From contig NC_037595.1 of NCBI RefSeq assembly GCF_003073045.1, forward strand, positions 2,542,001 to 2,606,000: a stretch of 64,000 nucleotides of DNA, written 5' to 3'. The notes under the pieces are model-generated. The model had not been told where the DNA came from. It saw only the letters and a list, made by a program, of their open reading frames with translations, and did no database searches. The position numbers and the translations under genes are program-made. Shown piece after piece: positions 43,601 through 64,000 of the stretch (its first letter is position 1; the number at the start of each line of letters is the position of its first letter). Source of the stretch: Pomacea canaliculata. Lineage: Eukaryota; Mollusca; Gastropoda; Architaenioglossa; Ampullariidae.

Positions 43601-44398
43601 CACCTGCAAAAACAAAAGTAAATAAATAAAATGTTATTTCAAACTTAAGTTTGTCCGACTCTTTTCTGTATACAAGGTACATGAAAGACGAGACATGAGA
43701 TTTTTTTCTATAGAATATCTCACTTGTCAGGATAGTCAATACTAAATGTTTCAAGTAATTTGAGAATTACAGTACAGCTTAAATATGTCCTTTTAAGTAT
43801 TAGTCATTATAAGACTACATCTAATGCTTTTTAAAATAACCAATCTCATACTATGCAGGGCACAAAATTATGCCTGTACAACTAGATTGGGCAAGGACAA
43901 CCTGTCAACTTGCCTAACCAATAATGCTGATGTATACTCACCACAGTAAAAGAATCCTGCTTCTGCAAGTTCTTCTGGATTCTGAGTAGTCCTGCTTGGC
44001 CACTCATGAAATGTTTCAAGTCTCTTTGCTATGGTGTTATAATGAGGACTACATGGATGAAACATTCTTGGATGAAGCTGCTCACTTGCCACCACTGAAG
44101 TCTGTGAACCTTCAATGGGAATATTTCCCACATCTTCCCCATTAATAAATGGACACTGCGCAAAATATCGCTGATGTTCAATAAAGGGATCATCAGTAGG
44201 TTGCCAGCTTTTGAGAACACCACCACAGAATCTGCAGCGGACCCGATCCTGTGGTCCTATATAGAAGAATCCTGCTTGTGCAAGCCTTCCAGGTTCCAGT
44301 GTGGCAGTCACTGGCCAGTAGCGAAATGTTTCCAAGCGACTTCGCTCACTGAGAAGGTTGATATGTGATGGTGAACTTTGTTGTCTCTGCTGCGTCAT
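40466..44398 (-). CDS. Inhibitor of apoptosis protein, two BIR domains, UBA and RING (XIAP/cIAP-like)
   Basis: Coding exons are 44398-43942, 43603-43425, 42785-42632, 42355-42236 and 40677-40466, giving 373 residues. BIR1 (about 20-85) has zinc ligands C55, C58, H75, C82. BIR2 (about 125-190) has C160, C163, H180, C187 and the GGL...W...DPW...HARW groove typical of BIR domains that bind IAP-binding motifs. A UBA domain follows (VVQEVLKMGF, about 233-280). The C-terminal RING E3 (CKICMD ... PCGHL ... CPMCRRPV, 326-361) ends the protein. The family restrains caspases and ubiquitinates partners in the cytosol. The layout matches the BIR2-BIR3-UBA-RING part of XIAP, without a third BIR. Confidence 0.93.
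41650..42100 (-). mobile_element. LINE ORF2 C-terminal fragment inside the last IAP intron
   Basis: The minus-strand translation LFRFLHWLPICSCIQTKLSM ... CFNSFAGSCPDYFSKLL and a following frame with CSKTLELFPFP match the conserved C-terminal end of non-LTR ORF2 proteins (typical LHWLP, YKL, LCF motifs). It is frame-shifted and truncated. It lies in the same orientation as the host gene. Confidence 0.65.
42236..42355 (-). CDS. IAP exon 4: UBA end and linker
   Basis: It encodes GQLPSLAQLLDKLFQEDD, matching the third UBA helix of XIAP-type proteins, then an acidic/polar linker ending HFTSG. Its 120 bp keep phase 1 at both ends. Confidence 0.85.
42632..42785 (-). CDS. IAP exon 3: UBA domain, first part
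   Basis: It encodes TVLKAVYFVAVPAHERRE then SEVVQEVLKMGFEPTRVL, the MGF-containing UBA helix. The acceptor is CCTTACAG and the donor ACTACAG/GTGTTT (phase 1). Confidence 0.88.
43425..43603 (-). CDS. IAP exon 2: zinc-binding half of BIR2
   Basis: It starts after acceptor TTTTTGCAG and encodes VDDAVRCFFCDGGLRNW to QRFPQTQHE, including all four BIR zinc ligands. The donor is CATGAA/GTAAGA, phase 0. Confidence 0.92.
43942..44398 (-). CDS. IAP exon 1: BIR1 and start of BIR2
   Basis: ATG 44398-44396 starts MTQQRQQSSPSHINLL. The exon carries all of BIR1 and BIR2 up to FFYCG, ending in phase 1 at donor TGTG/GTGAGT. The ATG has an A at -3 and follows a short upstream ORF by 2 nt. Confidence 0.92.
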
Positions 44399-44448
44399 GG
44401 TCAGAAATCATATACTGACGTAGAGTGGACTTTGGCCATGTTTCCAAA
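44399..44448 (-). promoter_or_regulatory. IAP 5' leader segment with a 12-codon upstream ORF
   Basis: On the minus strand, ATG at 44439-44437 opens MAKVHSTSVYDF and stops at 44403-44401, only 2 nt before the IAP start codon. The upstream ATG has A at -3 and G at +4, a strong context. A plausible acceptor (TTTGCTACAG) lies just upstream at 44449, so the leader probably continues in a separate upstream exon that was not found. cIAP1 translation is known to be controlled by an upstream ORF; function here is inference. Confidence 0.65.
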
Positions 44449-47400
44449 CTGTAGCAAAAATACTATTAGAATGTAATCATAAAAGTTCCATTGTTAAAGC
44501 ATTAATAAGGCAAAATAACATGTGACTGGCGAAAGCTAAAGGTAGACAGCTAATCAAAAGTCACAAATCACAAAACAATTATTATTATTAGTATTATGAG
44601 ACTGTCAAAAGAAACTGATATTAACCAATAGACTAATGTTGTGTTGTATTTGCATGGCAGCATAGACTATGCCAATAAATATTTAGTATTACTGAGTCTT
44701 GCTCTGGAGCATTTGTGCTCTGAGCAGATCAAGAGAAGGAAGAAGGCAAGAGGAACTGCAATCTACTTCTAGTAAACAGCAGAGATAAAATGTGTCCCAC
44801 ATGACATGCCCTCCCTTTTCCTTTCTTTCTCTTCTCCCCCCCCCCCCCCCAATCTCCCCAGTTCTCGTTGGCTATGTCTTAAAAGACACAACTTTATAAA
44901 AAGATAAAAGATACCACTTGTATCTTTACTCCTAACTGTGTGTTAAATGTCTGTATGAGTATTTATGCCTGCCCTTGTGAGCGAAGAAAAATTTCTTTCC
45001 TGGGTCTCCTCGACAGACAATAAAGTCTGATTTGATGTTTGGTATAAGTGGTAGAGGTATGTTACAATTAGCTCTGGTTGGTTTTTCTTTTTCTGGTTGC
45101 TTTTATTTGGAGAACAGAGAACATATATATGCTCCACAGTAACACACACCAACCAAAAATACCCACAATCTTCTGAGACACAAAAAGAATCTTCCTGTCA
45201 AATTTGGTAAAGATCAGACACTGTGGATTTGTATGGGGTCTGACTCAAATGACGAACACTGCCTGCCCACCAGCCATTACTCTATTGAAACACCATACTA
45301 TTGCAATGTTTAGAAGAAGTTTACTTATCATGTCTGGTATAGTCTTCGTGGGTTTTTTCAATGAAAATTCAGCGGGAAAAGGGTATGAAAAGTCGTCTGC
45401 TAATGTTTGGACAAATAGTGTGACCAAATTAGATTGGAAAATGGTAGGGACATCATTTAACAGTATTTGTGATCTCTTTCTTTCCGGTAGGTTACAATTA
45501 TGGCTTCATGCCATTCGAGAAGCGCATTTGTTTTGACTTTTCTGTGAGTTTTTCTTTTAAGCAGTCAAAAATCATAAAAATCCCCTGGTTTTCGAACTAT
45601 ATCCATCGCATCTGAAAGGGAAACAAAATAAAGCATACACTGATACAAGCAAAATCGTCTAATACTTGCGTACTGACAGCATCAGAAAGACTTTCTTCAA
45701 TACCACTCATGCTTGACAGAATATAATACTCACAATACGTGAAAAACCCGAACGTGTGAGTTTTACTTCCGAGGTCCAGCTAATCCGTCATCTTTGTTTA
45801 CATTAGTAATACACTGGTGGCAAGAAAATCTCTGAAACAGCAATCTGATTCTCTGCATGAATTTATTTCCTCATTATAATATCCAGATGTCTCGTTTAAT
45901 AGATCACACATTCTAATAACAACAAGATGCTGACAACTGTATTTTCTTCTCTGTTTATCCAAGCTGAGTAAACAAAATTTTCGCGACTTTGCACCGAAGA
46001 GCTCACAGCAAGGGGAAATAACACAACCCTCTTCAGGTTAGTCCTACCTGCGATCTTTGCACTGGCACCGCCAACTTGTGTATACACCTCCAGGCTGGCA
46101 CCGTCGACCTTCCCACTCTAGAGTTTTTTGTATGTATGCGAATTGAATTCACGGATGGATCTAGCAAACGTGGACTGGACGATTTGACGTTTTCAGTTTG
46201 AGTGAGTCGACCTCAAGAGGTTGGATCTCGACCACTGCGGGGTCGACTCGGGTGGAGGTATGGACTAGTCAGAATTGTCTGTTAACAACTGTTTCACGTG
46301 AACCCGACTTCAAGGAAACACCAGACGCGTTAAGCCTACGTACACAGATTTAAATTAGGAGAAAATTTCATGGAGAAGTGAAAAAAAAAGGAAAAGAAAA
46401 AAGTCCCTGACTATCGGGTGTGAGGTGCGTGTTATGACCACAAATTTTCCGGAGCCAACTTTATATTTATTTGTTAGGATGGTGACTCCCACATCATACG
46501 AATAAGAAACCTTGGCTACCGGATCTGTACTAAACGGTGTCTTTTTTTTTTTTTTTTAAGTCAAATAAAATGGTGATTCACCATATATTAACTTAGAGAA
46601 CTAATGTCAGGTCACGAATTGTAAATTGCCCACCATCCGTGAGTGACGAAATTCTGGGAAAGCAAACTACTCAGAATACCTTGTGTGGCCGCACTGACCA
46701 CATTAATTAATTTCTCGCTAACACTGCGGCCCCTAGCGCCAGATCAGTCCGTTCCACTTCAGTGTTCCAGGGAAGAGGACGGAAATTCCCAAGGCGAATC
46801 CTGCTATTCTAGCTCTCGTTCGTCGGGTGCGTTGTCTAATACATATTCTGTTTTGTTTTTTTGTTGTTTTTTTTGTTCCTATCCACTACACACCAGCACT
46901 CAGCCGACCTTGAAATCCACAAAGGATTTTGCAAAGGATTTTCCACAAAGGATCCTGCTTTTTCCCGCACAAAAGTGAGTTTTCTTTGATGAGTCGTTCA
47001 ACTCCACGGATCTTCATGTGTTTTCTCTGCTGCTGTGTCACAACTACGGACGACACTATCTTTTTCACTCAAGTAATACACGTTCATCTCTTTCACACGA
47101 CAAAGACATACGTACGACACGCTAGCATTCGTTCAGACTGACACGTTCACACAGGTAAATAAGTTCAAAAACATAGGTTTATTTACAGAATTTACACATA
47201 CAACCATTAGTTCTATTCTAACTTACCTAGTCTATAAACCTAGCACCTAACTTCATGGGGTTGGGGAAGAGGGGGTTGAGTGACGTGAGCGGGACCAAGA
47301 CACCTTGCGGTATGGTACTTCTCTCGTACTAAGATCCAGAGTTTTACTGTTTTTCCAAGCAGCAGTCTGCTGCACCTGGACCAGCGGCTGTGAAGGGGGC

Positions 47401-48846
47401 CCGGCCTTGGTCAGTGGATTTTTTACATCTTTTCTTTTTCTTTGTCTTTTAAGGAAAGGTCTGGTGAAGGAACATCCAAGCATTACACATGCTGATGTCG
47501 AGTCACAAGCATGTATAATATACAATTCCCAGGCCGTAGGTAGGCGGGTCTCGGGTGGGAGGCATAGTCAGCGTATCATATTCTGGCTGGACGTGCTTGG
47601 AGTCGCAAGCCGCTGAACACAGAGTATTTATCGAGCATGAAGGTCTAGAAGCACGTTCGTGCATTGAGATTGCGGGAATTATTTTCCACTAAGGGGGGGG
47701 GGGCCTGCAAGCAAATACAAATTGACTGTGAAGTTTGTTACTGATGTGTGGCCACTCTGTGAACCGAGAGGCGCTGCAGCCTCTAAGCAAGATATGTAAA
47801 TGGTGCTTTTTTCGTAGTTAACGACACAGTGAAACTTTCTCTTCCAGTTTCTCCATCATCAAACAAACAACTACATTAGTCTACACCAGGGTGGGCAAAG
47901 ATCTTTGGACCGTCCCTTCAGCCAAAATTTGAAATGCATTTGATTTCATTTTTTATTTAGTCAGCCTTGGTTAATTTCATTGAAATTTATTTTATCAAGC
48001 ACAACAGCGCCAGTCCGACATCTTTATGAGCTATTAAGACGAGTCAGCAGTCAAGTCGCCGAGTGTTTGACACTATCCACTACCAGTATGCCCTCAGACT
48101 CGTCAACTCTTTCCCTGGTAAGATAAGATGGTGAAGCAAAGGCGAACCGCTCATTGATTCACGTATACTAAAGTTGACACTCTTACACAGATGACGCAAA
48201 TAACAACATGCAACAAACAAACAAAGACGACGCTAGAAATACACTGAACAACTAACACTGCTCCACAAGCATATGACCAACAAAACACTTTATCAGACAT
48301 AGAAAAGGCTTCTGGTTCTGGAAACAGCTCTCAGAACAGACAATGTACATGGTGTAATTAAGTCCATTTCACATGCGCCGCTACTAATGTGCTTTACTTA
48401 CCGTGCTGCTCGCCAACTGTTGTGCGCAGACACTATTTCTACAAGTGATGCAATGAACCCGTTATCAGTGGGTGCTTCCTATCTATAATTGCGTCTGATG
48501 GTGACAGGACTGTACAGTTAGCTGCGTGTGTTGAGAAGCAGACGACCGTCCACGAGCTGCGTGCCTTTGGTTTGTACCAAGACTGAGGAACCCGTGAGTC
48601 GCCATCGGGTTTCTTTCTCGCGTGAGCACTGTTCCATCTCCGCCTCTGAAGCTCCTTCACCCTTAAAAAGACAAATATCTTCTCGAGACAAATTTCATCC
48701 ATCTCTAGTAATTATACATTGCCCTCCGGGTATAATACACTGCCAACATGTTTTTATCCTTTGTTTAACAGGAAACGACGCAGTGGTGTCACACCTTCCT
48801 TGGTTCAAGACAGAAATAACAGCTCACAAGACAAGAGCTGCTAACA
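44449..48846. other. Region between the divergent IAP and ABCC1-like genes
   Basis: The 5' ends of the two genes face each other across 4.4 kb. The region should contain both promoters and upstream untranslated exons, but none could be placed. Visible sequence includes poly-C (44836-44850), poly-T near 46540 and a single hAT-like end (CAGGGTGGGCAAA at 47887) without a partner. No coding gene was recognised. Confidence 0.45.
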
Positions 48847-63959
<15,113 letters not shown>

Positions 63960-64000
63960 TAATTTACCTTTATGACCTCGTCAACAAGCTTAATTCAACA

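Noticed and set aside
47887-47960. Second hAT-like end (CAGGGTGGGCAAA)
   Set aside because: No matching inverted end or 8-bp duplication was found downstream, so it may be chance or a truncated copy.

Overview
The window looks like nuclear DNA of a mollusc, most likely a gastropod. Genes are split by short GT-AG introns, intergenic DNA is AT-rich with many microsatellites, and there are tRNA-derived SINEs and degenerate LINEs. The dominant gene family resembles GRL101, the LDLa/LRR G-protein-coupled receptor described from the pond snail Lymnaea. The species call is inference; the gene structures are read directly from the sequence.

Three receptor genes lie in tandem on the minus strand: copy 1 (1-6336, cut at its 3' end by the window edge), copy 2 (17514-23394) and copy 3 (29812-34912). 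Each has four coding exons with the same intron phases (1, 2, 0). The predicted order is signal peptide, Ser/Thr/Asn-rich linker, CUB, CUB, LDLa-like, C-type lectin domain, four LDLa repeats, leucine-rich repeats and a rhodopsin-type 7TM domain, about 1360 residues in all. The last exon carries LDLa, LRR and 7TM without an intron. The copies are mosaics: some blocks are almost identical in all three, while the linker and (in copy 1) the LRRs have diverged.

A young, non-autonomous LTR retrotransposon (6601-10284) sits 264 bp upstream of the copy 1 start codon. The rest of the intergenic DNA holds a 178-bp hAT-type element with an 8-bp target duplication, LINE reverse-transcriptase fragments, SINEs, an 81-bp near-perfect hairpin, minisatellites and a long CA repeat.

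On the minus strand at 40466-44448 is an inhibitor-of-apoptosis gene with two BIR domains, a UBA domain and a C-terminal RING (373 residues, five coding exons). A 12-codon upstream ORF ends 2 nt before its start codon. On the plus strand from 48847 to beyond the window end is an ABCC1/MRP1-type multidrug-resistance transporter. Its 29 exons here encode 1411 residues, from the short first exon through TMD0, TMD1, NBD1, TMD2 and the Walker A/Q-loop part of NBD2. One of its introns uses a GC donor.

The IAP and transporter genes are unrelated in function to the receptor array and are simply neighbours. The receptor array is the most distinctive part: a GPCR family whose ectodomain combines four module types (CUB, C-type lectin, LDLa, LRR) usually seen in separate proteins, apparently diversifying by duplication and sequence exchange.
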